Shown: piece after piece, positions 19,393-27,923 of the stretch
Layout: each line of letters begins with the position of its first letter
Numbering within the stretch: the first letter of the stretch is position 1
NCBI GenBank assembly: GCA_930971385.1
Contig: CAKNGB010000001.1
Location: forward strand, 131,670 to 195,669
DNA length: 64,000 bases
Direction: 5' to 3'
Source: an uncultured Clostridia bacterium
Lineage (GTDB): Bacteria; Bacillota; Clostridia; Christensenellales; UBA1242
Position numbers and translations under genes: made by a program
The notes under the pieces: model-generated
Databases searched by the model: none
Told to the model about the DNA's origin: nothing
What the model saw: the letters and a program-made list of their open reading frames with translations, nothing else

Positions 19393-20871
19393 ATGGAAAA
19401 ATATCAAATCTATGAAGATATTAAAACCCGCACCAATGGTGATATATATGTTGGCGTGGTTGGACCAGTCAGAGTGGGAAAATCCACTTTTATTTCCGAG
19501 TTTATGAAAAAACTTGTTGTTCCTAACATTGAAAACGAAAACAGCAAGAAGCGCACTATCGATGAACTTCCTCAAAGCGCTGACGGCAAAACAATCATGA
19601 CCACTCAGCCAAGGTTTGTGCCTAATGAGGCAGTCAGAATTTCGGTTGCTGATAAGGTCAACTTGAAAGTGAGGATGATTGATTGTGTGGGCTATCTTGT
19701 GTCGGGTGCAATGGGTGTGGAAGAAAACAGCAAACCACGACTTGTGAAAACGCCTTGGTCAGATAAGGAAATGCCTTTTGAAAAGGCGGCAGAATTTGGC
19801 ACAAAAAAGGTTATTGAAGACCACTCCACAATCGGTATTGTTGTGACAACCGATGGCTCGGTGACAGATTTAGACCGTGCAAGTTATGTTTCCGCCGAAG
19901 AACAAATTGTGGCAGACATGAAACATTGTGGTAAACCGTTTGTTATTGTTTTAAACACAAAAAATCCACAGAGTGCTGATAGCAAAAAACTTGCTCAAAG
20001 TTTAAGTGAAAAATACAGCGCGCAGGTCGTTGCTATGAATGTTCAAGAAATGAAAGAGGGCGATATTGAACGCGTTTTTGAAAAAATGCTTCTAGAGTTT
20101 CCTATCACAAGCATTAAGGTGGATATGCCAAAGTGGATTTCTGCATTGCCATTTTCAAATCCAATCATAAAAGAAATTGTTTCAGAGGTTAAAAAGTTTG
20201 GAAACGGAATTAAAAAGATTGGCGACACCAACAAAAACACTGTGGTGTTCACTGAAAGCGAAAGTTTTGACCCTATCACCTTTTCAAGCGTCGAAATGGG
20301 TGAGGGTGTGATAAGGTTCAGCGTCATCCCAAAAGAGAATTTGTTCTACAAAGTGCTTTCCGACGAGTGCGGTTTTGAAATTAAAGACGATTTTGCTCTT
20401 GTTTCGTATATCAAAGATTTGGCGGTGGCAAAAGTTAACTACGACAAACTTAAAAACGCGCTTGCTGAGGCAGAAGAGGGTGGATATGGAATTGTTGTTC
20501 CAAGTCAGTCAGAGTTTTCTTTGCAAGAGCCAGAAGTTGTTAAACAAGGCAATCGCTATGGCGTGAAGATTAAAGCGAGCGCTCCAAGTTTGCATATCAT
20601 TAAAGTGGATGTGGAAACGGAAGTCACTCCTCTTGTGGGCACAGAAACGCAAAGCCAAGACCTTGTTAACTATCTTAATGAACAATTTGAAAATAACCCA
20701 GAACAAATTTGGGAAACAAATCTTCTTGGAAAAAGTCTGTCGGCACTTGTTGGCGATAATATTTCTTCAAAAATTGTTATGATGCCACAAGACGCACAAA
20801 GAAAAATGCGTAAAACATTAGGCAGAATTATCAATGAGGGAAAAGGCGGAGTGCTTTGTATCCTGCTTTGA
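19393..20871 (+). CDS. spoIVA: Stage IV sporulation protein A
   Basis: YQIYEDIKTRTNGDIYVGVVGPVRVGKSTFISEFMKKLVVPNIEN; C-terminus GRIINEGKGGVLCILL. Confidence 0.98.
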   Translation: MEKYQIYEDIKTRTNGDIYVGVVGPVRVGKSTFISEFMKKLVVPNIENENSKKRTIDELPQSADGKTIMTTQPRFVPNEAVRISVADKVNLKVRMIDCVGYLVSGAMGVEENSKPRLVKTPWSDKEMPFEKAAEFGTKKVIEDHSTIGIVVTTDGSVTDLDRASYVSAEEQIVADMKHCGKPFVIVLNTKNPQSADSKKLAQSLSEKYSAQVVAMNVQEMKEGDIERVFEKMLLEFPITSIKVDMPKWISALPFSNPIIKEIVSEVKKFGNGIKKIGDTNKNTVVFTESESFDPITFSSVEMGEGVIRFSVIPKENLFYKVLSDECGFEIKDDFALVSYIKDLAVAKVNYDKLKNALAEAEEGGYGIVVPSQSEFSLQEPEVVKQGNRYGVKIKASAPSLHIIKVDVETEVTPLVGTETQSQDLVNYLNEQFENNPEQIWETNLLGKSLSALVGDNISSKIVMMPQDAQRKMRKTLGRIINEGKGGVLCILL

Positions 20872-20877
20872 TAATGG

Positions 20878-21019
20878 GCGGGCGAAAGTCCATGCAGGGC
20901 ATGGTGCGCTTGTAAGCGCGCCAGCCTTTTTGCGTTTTATAAGCCTATGTGTTTTTAAGGTAAGACATTTATGATTGAAAAAGTGCTTCGTAAAACAGCA
21001 AAAAGGCACTTTCGCCCGC
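20878..21019. repeat. Structured intergenic element, copy A
   Basis: Outer stem GCGGGCGAAAGT/ACTTTCGCCCGC; inner CCATGC-agg-GCATGG, GCGCTT-gt-AAGCGC, and GCCTTTTTGC(g)TTTTA/TAAAAC(a)GCAAAAAGGC. Confidence 0.75.
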
Positions 21020-21185
21020 ACCTTCCACGCACAAGCCTAAATTAAACCACAAACTTTTCTCTCGCTCTTACTTAAATAAGCCATTTATGAAAGATTTTAT
21101 TTTTTTATAGCATTAAAATAACAAAATTCAAGAAAATCTTGCAAATTTGTTTGTAAAATCTTATGAAAATATATATAATAAAAAT

Positions 21186-23588
21186 ATGAAAAGATTATTT
21201 TTATTAATTTTATCCTTTATGTTTTTAGGTGGGGCGGTTTCATCCTCTGCCTTTTTTATTAATAATGGCTTGCAAGTCACCGAAACAAATCGGGGGGGGG
21301 AATTCACAACCTCTGAAAATGAAAATCTAGATGATGTGACCGCCAACGCACCAACCAACTCTGGCTATTGGACAGACGCGGGAAATTATGCGGATAATTT
21401 TGCAGGAGGTTCGGGCACTTCCACCGACCCATATCTTATTTCAACGCCACAGCAACTTGCAAGACTTGCGTATTTGATAAACGGTTCTTCAAGTTCATCT
21501 TATAGGTCTTTATATTACGAGCAAACCACAAATCTTAATATGTCGGCATATTGGTGGGACGCAATCGGTTATAGTACTTCTTATTATTTTAGCGGAAAAT
21601 ATAATGGTGGCGGTTTCACAATTGCTGGGCTTTACACAGAGGCAGGAACAACCTCCGACTATTCCTATCAAGGTTTATTTGGATATGTTTATCGACCTGC
21701 AAACATACATGATGTCGGAATAATTGAATCTGATATTCAAGGTTATCAATATATTGGCGGAATTGCTGGGTATGCTTATTCTTCAACTTCAATAAGGAAC
21801 TGCTATAACACAGGTTCAGTGACAGGTTCTAGTTATCATGTTGGCGGAATTGCTGGGTGGGCTTATTCTTCAACTTCAATAAGGAACTGCTATAACACAG
21901 GTTCAGTGACAGGTTCAAACGATTATGTTGGCGGAATTGCTGGGAATGCTTATCGTTCAACCATAACGAACTGCTATAACACAGGTTCAGTGACAGGTTC
22001 AAACTATAATGTTGGCGGAATTGTTGGGTATGCTTATTCTTCTTCTTCTTCAACCATAACGAACTGCTATAACACAGGTTCAGTGACAGGTTCAAACGAT
22101 TATGTTGGCGGAATTGCTGGGTATACTTCTTCAACCATAAGGAACTGCTATTGGGGTGGAAATTGCACATTAAGTGTTGCAGTTGGCAGTGGATCTGCAA
22201 CCAATTGCGGAACTTGCACAATAGAGGAGGTTAAAAGTTTAAGTTGGTATTCTGATTCTTCAAACTGGAGTTCAAGTTATCCATGGGATTTTGAAAATAC
22301 TTGGGAGATTAATTCTTCTATAAATGATGGTTATCCTTTTTTAAGTGCCTTTATTAAGTTTAACACCATTTCTTTTGATGCAAATGGCGGACAAGGAAGT
22401 ATGGATAGTGTAGAGGTTGAGCCGAATTCGAGCGTGACGCTTCCGGAATGCACTTTCACAAGAACGGGATATGAGTTTGCAGGTTGGGCGTTGAGTTCAA
22501 CTGGCGTGGTGGTATATTCTGACGAGCAGACGATAACTCCAACCGCTAGCATGACGCTTTATGCCGTTTGGCGAGTGGAAGTTTACACAATCACACTTGA
22601 TTGGCAAGGTGCATCTGGTAATGGTTGGGAAGTTATCTACTATAAATATGGCGGATACATGCTTTTTGATTCTGAGGCATGCACAACTGGAATTTCTGGA
22701 AGTGCACTTTTAGCTCGAAAAACTCGTCCGGGTTATTCATTTTCCTCTTTCACAACAAATGCTGACGGCTCTGGCACAGTGATGTTTCAGAATAGCGAAT
22801 ATTTGAATTTAAATACAATTGTTGCAGATGATATTTGGTATGCACAATGGACACCAAATGTTGTGGCGAAGTATGATAGTGCGGGCGATTATTGGTATAT
22901 TGAAAATGGTAAAATACCACAAACAAAGGTGACAAACTCCACACTAATATCAAATCTTAATAAAGCCACCACAAATGGTGCGAATTACTATATTGCAGGG
23001 CAGACCTTGACAGCAAAGGTTTATAGCGGAAAAGAGTATTGCAAGTGGAATAACAACTGGTATGAAGTTGAGCCGATTAGGTGGAGATTAGACGCATCTT
23101 CAAGTCAAAAGGACGGTTATGGCACAACCACGGACACTAATGCAGTCTTAGCTGAGATTGTGTTTGTTGGGCAATATTCAAATGTTTATCTTGGCTCAGG
23201 AGCTGGATATTCAACCACAGCCGTGGAGGAATTTAAGAAGAACGGAATTGACGAAAAATATCTTGTGGATTATCAAAACGAGGCATATAACTTTGGAAAC
23301 GGCACAACGATGTATAACTTATATAAAGATTACACAAATATGTTTGTGGCAAGCGAAAGCGAAATTAAATCAGTTTCCACCACAACAGCAATAGAATTTT
23401 CCGATTTGGCAAAAGATATCATAAAGTCCTACGGCGGAACAAATGTATACTTCACGCGCGACTTAGGTTCTAACTACAACAACATTACTTGTTTTAATGA
23501 GGTGGGAGTTGATAGTCAACGCTTTGCCACAGACTTCCGCGGGGTGCAATTCACAATCCGCTTCACAGAATATGCTTGCGTGGATTGA
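21186..23588 (+). CDS. Secreted/surface protein with GLUG repeats, an InlB-type (Listeria-Bacteroides) repeat and a C-terminal domain resembling DUF6273
   Basis: Signal peptide MKRLFLLILSFMFLGGAVSSSAFF; repeated YVGGIAGYAYSS..TITNCYNTGSVTGS; ISFDANGGQGSMDSV...GYEFAGWALSSTG..TLYAVW; IPQTKVTN...WYEVEPIRWRL. Confidence 0.85.
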   Translation: MKRLFLLILSFMFLGGAVSSSAFFINNGLQVTETNRGGEFTTSENENLDDVTANAPTNSGYWTDAGNYADNFAGGSGTSTDPYLISTPQQLARLAYLINGSSSSSYRSLYYEQTTNLNMSAYWWDAIGYSTSYYFSGKYNGGGFTIAGLYTEAGTTSDYSYQGLFGYVYRPANIHDVGIIESDIQGYQYIGGIAGYAYSSTSIRNCYNTGSVTGSSYHVGGIAGWAYSSTSIRNCYNTGSVTGSNDYVGGIAGNAYRSTITNCYNTGSVTGSNYNVGGIVGYAYSSSSSTITNCYNTGSVTGSNDYVGGIAGYTSSTIRNCYWGGNCTLSVAVGSGSATNCGTCTIEEVKSLSWYSDSSNWSSSYPWDFENTWEINSSINDGYPFLSAFIKFNTISFDANGGQGSMDSVEVEPNSSVTLPECTFTRTGYEFAGWALSSTGVVVYSDEQTITPTASMTLYAVWRVEVYTITLDWQGASGNGWEVIYYKYGGYMLFDSEACTTGISGSALLARKTRPGYSFSSFTTNADGSGTVMFQNSEYLNLNTIVADDIWYAQWTPNVVAKYDSAGDYWYIENGKIPQTKVTNSTLISNLNKATTNGANYYIAGQTLTAKVYSGKEYCKWNNNWYEVEPIRWRLDASSSQKDGYGTTTDTNAVLAEIVFVGQYSNVYLGSGAGYSTTAVEEFKKNGIDEKYLVDYQNEAYNFGNGTTMYNLYKDYTNMFVASESEIKSVSTTTAIEFSDLAKDIIKSYGGTNVYFTRDLGSNYNNITCFNEVGVDSQRFATDFRGVQFTIRFTEYACVD
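21755..22150 (+). repeat. Tandem 84-93 bp coding repeats encoding GLUG units
   Basis: At least four near-identical copies of aactgctataacacaggttcagtgacaggttc...gttggcggaattgctggg. Confidence 0.9.
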
Positions 23589-23655
23589 AATTAAAATTGT
23601 TGTGTTTATTTTTGAATAAAAATAGCAAAATTTGTCACTGAAAAGCGACGTTTTA

Positions 23656-23682
23656 AAGAGGATAAATATCCTCTTTTTTTAA
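23656..23682 (+). terminator. Rho-independent terminator
   Basis: AAAGAGGATAaatATCCTCTTTTTTT. Confidence 0.75.
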
Positions 23683-23699
23683 TTGCTTGTGGACTAAAG

Positions 23700-23845
23700 G
23701 GTGGGCGAAAGAGTGCTTTTTGCGGTGTTTCTTTGTGTGGCAAGTTGAAGGATATTAAAGTTTTATATCAAAAAGAGTTTTTGCTAACACGCAAAAAGCA
23801 CAGCACGCGAAGCGTGCCCATGCTTTGCATGGGCTTTCGCCCACC
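23700..23845. repeat. Structured intergenic element, copy B (inverted relative to copy A)
   Basis: Outer stem GGTGGGCGAAAG/CTTTCGCCCACC; inner TGCTTTTTGCG/CGCAAAAAGCA, GCACGC-gaa-GCGTGC, CCCATGC-ttt-GCATGGG. Confidence 0.75.
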
Positions 23846-24062
23846 AACTACTTTTCGCACAAGCAAAGTTTAAATTTCTTTCACACTCAATATTTTCAGT
23901 TTCTTATTTTGTGCCAAATTTTGTTTTATGTATTGCATACCACACAACATCTTGTGGTATTATGCAATAGGCGAGAGTTTTGAGTAAAAATAAATTTAAC
24001 ATTAAACTATTTTGTTTGCAAAAATTTTTTCTTTTGTTGTATACTAATTTTGGAGGAAAATT

Positions 24063-25466
24063 ATGGACAATAAAAAACTTAAAGGTGATGATTTAATCAA
24101 AGATTTAATCTATAAAAAGAAAAACTTTTTTGAAATTGCCAGCGTTAAAGAGATTGAAAATTGCTTCAATTTTGCAGAAGAATATAAAGAGTTTTTGAAC
24201 GCCAGTAAAACTGAGCGCGAGGCTTGCAAGTTTATTGTGAATATGGCAAAAGAGGCTGGGTTTAAAGAGTTTAAGTTTAGTGATAAACTTAAAAAAGGTG
24301 ACAAAAGATATTTTGTAAATCGCGAAAAAAGTGTAGTTCTTTTTAAAATTGGAAACGCTAATTTAGAGGAAAATGGTATGAGGCTTATCGGTGCTCACAT
24401 CGACTCGCCACGCCTCGATTTAAAACAAAATCCTTTTTATGAAAGTGATGGTTTTTGCTTTTTGAAAACGCATTATTATGGAGGCATTAAGAAATATCAA
24501 TGGACGACCATTCCTCTTTCCTTGCATGGAGTTGTTATCATTCGCGACGGCAGTAAAGTGGAAATTAATATTGGCGAAAAAGAGGATGAGCCAGTTTTCT
24601 ATATCAACGACCTTTTGCCACACCTTGCGCAAAGTCAAATGAAGAAGAGCGGTGGAGAACTTATTAGTGGCGAGCAATTAAACATCGTTTTTGGTGGGCA
24701 AATTTTTAAAGATACCTCGATTAATGAAAAAATTAAGGCGAATATTCTCAAAATTCTGTTTGAAAAATATGGCATTCGCGAGGCTGATTTCATGAGTGCT
24801 GAACTTTGCGCGGTGCCAAGCATGAAAGCGCGCGATGTTGGGCTTGACAGAACTTTTATCGCTGGGTATGGTCACGACGATAAAAGTTGCGCTTACCCTG
24901 CTGTTAAGGCAATTTTGGATGCAAAAAATTCTGACACTATAATGGCGCTTCTTGTTGACAAAGAGGAAATTGGAAGCGAGGGTTCAACTGGAATGAAGTG
25001 CAAAGTTTATGAAGATTTAATCGACGAAATTTGTGCAAATTTCAACGCTCTTCCAAGGAAAGTGAGGGCGAAGTCGAAATGTTTGTCGGCTGATGTGACA
25101 AGTGCATACGACCCAAATTTTGCTGAGGTTTATGAAAAATCAAATTCTGCAATGATTTCACATGGTGTTGCTGTGAATAAGTTTACTGGGGCGCGAGGTA
25201 AAAGTGACGCGAGTGATGCATCTGCGGAACTTGTTGGAGAAATTAAAAAGTTGTTTGATGATAAAAATATTCTCTGGCAAAGTTCAGAGCTTGGAAAGGT
25301 GGATATTGGCGGTGGCGGAACAATCGCAAAATATGTGGCAGGATTGAATATCGACACGCTTGATTTGGGTGTTCCTGTTATATCCATGCACGCGCCTTAT
25401 GAACTCATTTCCAAGGCGGATTTATACTCAGCGTATCAGGCTTTTAAAACATTTAATGAAAAATAA
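24063..25466 (+). CDS. M18 family aminopeptidase
   Basis: LIGAHIDSPRLDLKQNPFYESDGFCFLKTHYYGGIKKYQW, VDKEEIGSEGSTG, MHAPYELISKADLYSAY. Confidence 0.93.
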   Translation: MDNKKLKGDDLIKDLIYKKKNFFEIASVKEIENCFNFAEEYKEFLNASKTEREACKFIVNMAKEAGFKEFKFSDKLKKGDKRYFVNREKSVVLFKIGNANLEENGMRLIGAHIDSPRLDLKQNPFYESDGFCFLKTHYYGGIKKYQWTTIPLSLHGVVIIRDGSKVEINIGEKEDEPVFYINDLLPHLAQSQMKKSGGELISGEQLNIVFGGQIFKDTSINEKIKANILKILFEKYGIREADFMSAELCAVPSMKARDVGLDRTFIAGYGHDDKSCAYPAVKAILDAKNSDTIMALLVDKEEIGSEGSTGMKCKVYEDLIDEICANFNALPRKVRAKSKCLSADVTSAYDPNFAEVYEKSNSAMISHGVAVNKFTGARGKSDASDASAELVGEIKKLFDDKNILWQSSELGKVDIGGGGTIAKYVAGLNIDTLDLGVPVISMHAPYELISKADLYSAYQAFKTFNEK

Positions 25467-25717
25467 AAAAATTTCTATTTCCAAAAATCATCAAAAAATA
25501 TATGAAAATTCATGCTTTTTGCGTGAATTTTTTGATTTTTTCTTATTTTTTAATTTTTCCCAATTTTAATATTTAAAAATTGGCAAATAAGAAGATGTGA
25601 ATTAGTTTATTTTGTTCGTGTTTTTGATGTTGTTTTTAGATGTTTAATAGGCAAGACGCAGTAAGTTCTTTGACAAAAATCTTATAATTTGATAAAATTT
25701 AGTTAGGAGAATTTGGG

Positions 25718-26344
25718 ATGAATACGAGTGAAAAAATATTGGAATTCTATTTTGCCACAAACAAATTGAAAAACACTTTAAGGACTGGCTGGATATATTG
25801 GAGTGTGGAAGGGGTGCGAGTGGAAAGTATTGCTGAGCATGTTTTTGGCACGCTTATGCTTGCAGTTTCCGTTTATGCCAACAGCAAGGAGTTTGAAGAT
25901 TTGGATATTGAAAAGGTGGCACTTATGCTTGCTCTTCATGAAACCGAGGAAATTTTGATTGGTGATATAACCATCTATGATAAAGAAAGGTTGGCAACGA
26001 AAAAAGAGGCGGGACGCAAAGCTGTTGAAAAACTTTTTAAGGAGGGGAACAGTAAAAAATTTTTGGATGTGATAGCCGAGTTTGAAAAACGTGAAACAAA
26101 TGAAGCGAAGTTTGCTTATATGTGCGATAAAATGGAGGCTGACCTTCAAGCGTTTATCTATCGCAATAATTTCAATTTGAAAAATGCCAATCCCACTTGT
26201 TTGAATGACAAAGATATTAAAAATATGATGAAAAATGGGCTTAATAGACCAGATGAGTTTTTCTTGGAAAGCGATAAAAATAAGTATTCTGGCGCATTTA
26301 AAGACCTTGCATTTCATCTAGAAAAACTTGAAAAAGGAAATTAA
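25718..26344 (+). CDS. HD-domain phosphohydrolase (YfbR/5'-nucleotidase-like)
   Basis: SIAEHVFGTLMLAV...LALHETEEILIGDIT (H..HE variant of H..HD) and downstream YMCDKMEADLQAF. Confidence 0.75.
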   Translation: MNTSEKILEFYFATNKLKNTLRTGWIYWSVEGVRVESIAEHVFGTLMLAVSVYANSKEFEDLDIEKVALMLALHETEEILIGDITIYDKERLATKKEAGRKAVEKLFKEGNSKKFLDVIAEFEKRETNEAKFAYMCDKMEADLQAFIYRNNFNLKNANPTCLNDKDIKNMMKNGLNRPDEFFLESDKNKYSGAFKDLAFHLEKLEKGN

Positions 26345-27480
26345 TTCAATAATTTACAAAATTATAAATCTGAAAAACAATGAATGTTGTAAAAAATGCA
26401 AATTATGCCTATATAAGTAATAAGTTATTAAAATAAAATAAATATACAATATCTTACAATATCTTAAAAAAGTTGATTTTATTTATACGAGGGGTGCTGA
26501 AAATGTTAATTTCGTTGACAGGCGAGGCTTTTTAACGTGATAAGAATAGGCGTTTGATGAATTCTACATCTTAAGACTGTTCAATTTAGAATAAACGCAA
26601 CAAATAATGCAAAATTTTACAAAAAGCAAATTTGGCAAAGTTTTATAAAATTAATACATGCTTAAGTGGAAATCGCGATTGCGTTTTGATATAGTAAAAA
26701 AATCGAATTTTTTATAAAATTAACCCCAACACTTACTTATAGTTGAAAGGGGGCAAATCCATATAGGTAATGTATATTTTATCTTAATATAAAAAATGTG
26801 GCAAGGAATAAATTGGTAAAATATGAAAGAAAATAAATATTTTATTTTACAATATTATACAAATATATTTATACTGTTGTCAAACCAAACAATTTCAAAT
26901 TGCCTAATTTTTAAAAATATACAAAACAACACAAAAGTCTAAATAATCAAATTTTTACCATTTTAAATAATTTAACCTATATTACATTATTTTACAAAAT
27001 GTTAAAATATAAAAAATTCATATGTTTGCAACCACCAAAACAATAAACATGGGTGACTAAGTGTTTACATATTTTCTTCACAAATTATTCCAAACAAACT
27101 ACAACTTTACAAAATAATAATATTAACAAAAAAAATTACAATATTGCACAATTTAATCAATAGAATAAATCAAAAAAAATTCAAATATTTACAAAATAAA
27201 ACAAAAATAGCGATTGTAATATGTTATACTATAATTATTATTTGGAATTTTACAATATAATTCAAAACTCATAATTTTACAACAAAAAATAGAAAACTAA
27301 GCGCCAAAATGTCTACATATTTAAATTATATACAATATTTTACAAAACATTAAACAAAAATATTAAAAATGTTACAATATAATACAAATTATAATAATTT
27401 AATTAATAATTTTGTTTTATTGGTGTATTATCATTTAAACAATATTGAAAATAATAAAAACAAAAATAATCCAAAACAGA
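26345..27480. other. AT-rich gene desert with strand-biased TTTACAA/TACAATAT motif repeats
   Basis: No substantial ORF; more than 15 occurrences of TACAA-type words (for example ttttacaaaat, ttacaatat) on the + strand. Confidence 0.6.
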
Positions 27481-27500
27481 TAGTTCGGATTATCCTTGTC

Positions 27501-27547
27501 TGGTGCAGGTGGAGGGGGTCGAACCCTCATGAAGTTGCCCTCGAGGG
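27501..27547 (-). pseudogene. Duplicated 3' part of tRNA-Leu (47 nt)
   Basis: tggtgcaggtggagggggtcgaaccctcatgaagttgccctcgaggg, identical to 27677..27723. Confidence 0.85.
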
Positions 27548-27676
27548 GGCGACGCGTAAATAAAGCAACCCAGTGGGTTGTTTTTAGCCAAAGCCAGGGA
27601 GCGACTTGTTCGCGGTCAGGCTCCGACAGGAGTTGATGTCCCGTGGGACTCAAAATCCCGCAAAAAGTTTTAATAA

Positions 27677-27762
27677 TGGTGCAGGTGGAGGGGGTCGAAC
27701 CCTCATGAAGTTGCCCTCGAGGGATTTTGAGTCCCTTGCGTCTGCCATTCCGCCACACCTGC
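27677..27762 (-). tRNA. tRNA-Leu (anticodon CAA), CCA encoded
   Basis: Acceptor GCAGGTG/CACCTGC, anticodon arm AGGGA-CTCAAAA-TCCCT, long variable arm, T-arm GGGTTCGACCCC. Confidence 0.93.
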
Positions 27763-27923
27763 ACATTTTGGTTTTCGAGGTTAACGGTAAGATTTTAGCA
27801 TAATTCTTCATATTTTGCAAGCGTTTTTGATTATTTTTTAAATTAGTTATAAATTTCTCTTGCTAAATTGTTGAGAAAATAATATAATAGATATGAAAAA
27901 AGTTTAAAATTGGGTAAAACAAA

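Noticed and set aside
21755-22150. CRISPR array
   Set aside because: Repeats are long, in-frame GLUG-coding units inside a secreted protein gene, with no short-repeat/spacer regularity.
27435-27764. 109-aa - strand ORF
   Set aside because: It is a translation of the tRNA-Leu gene and its duplicated fragment.
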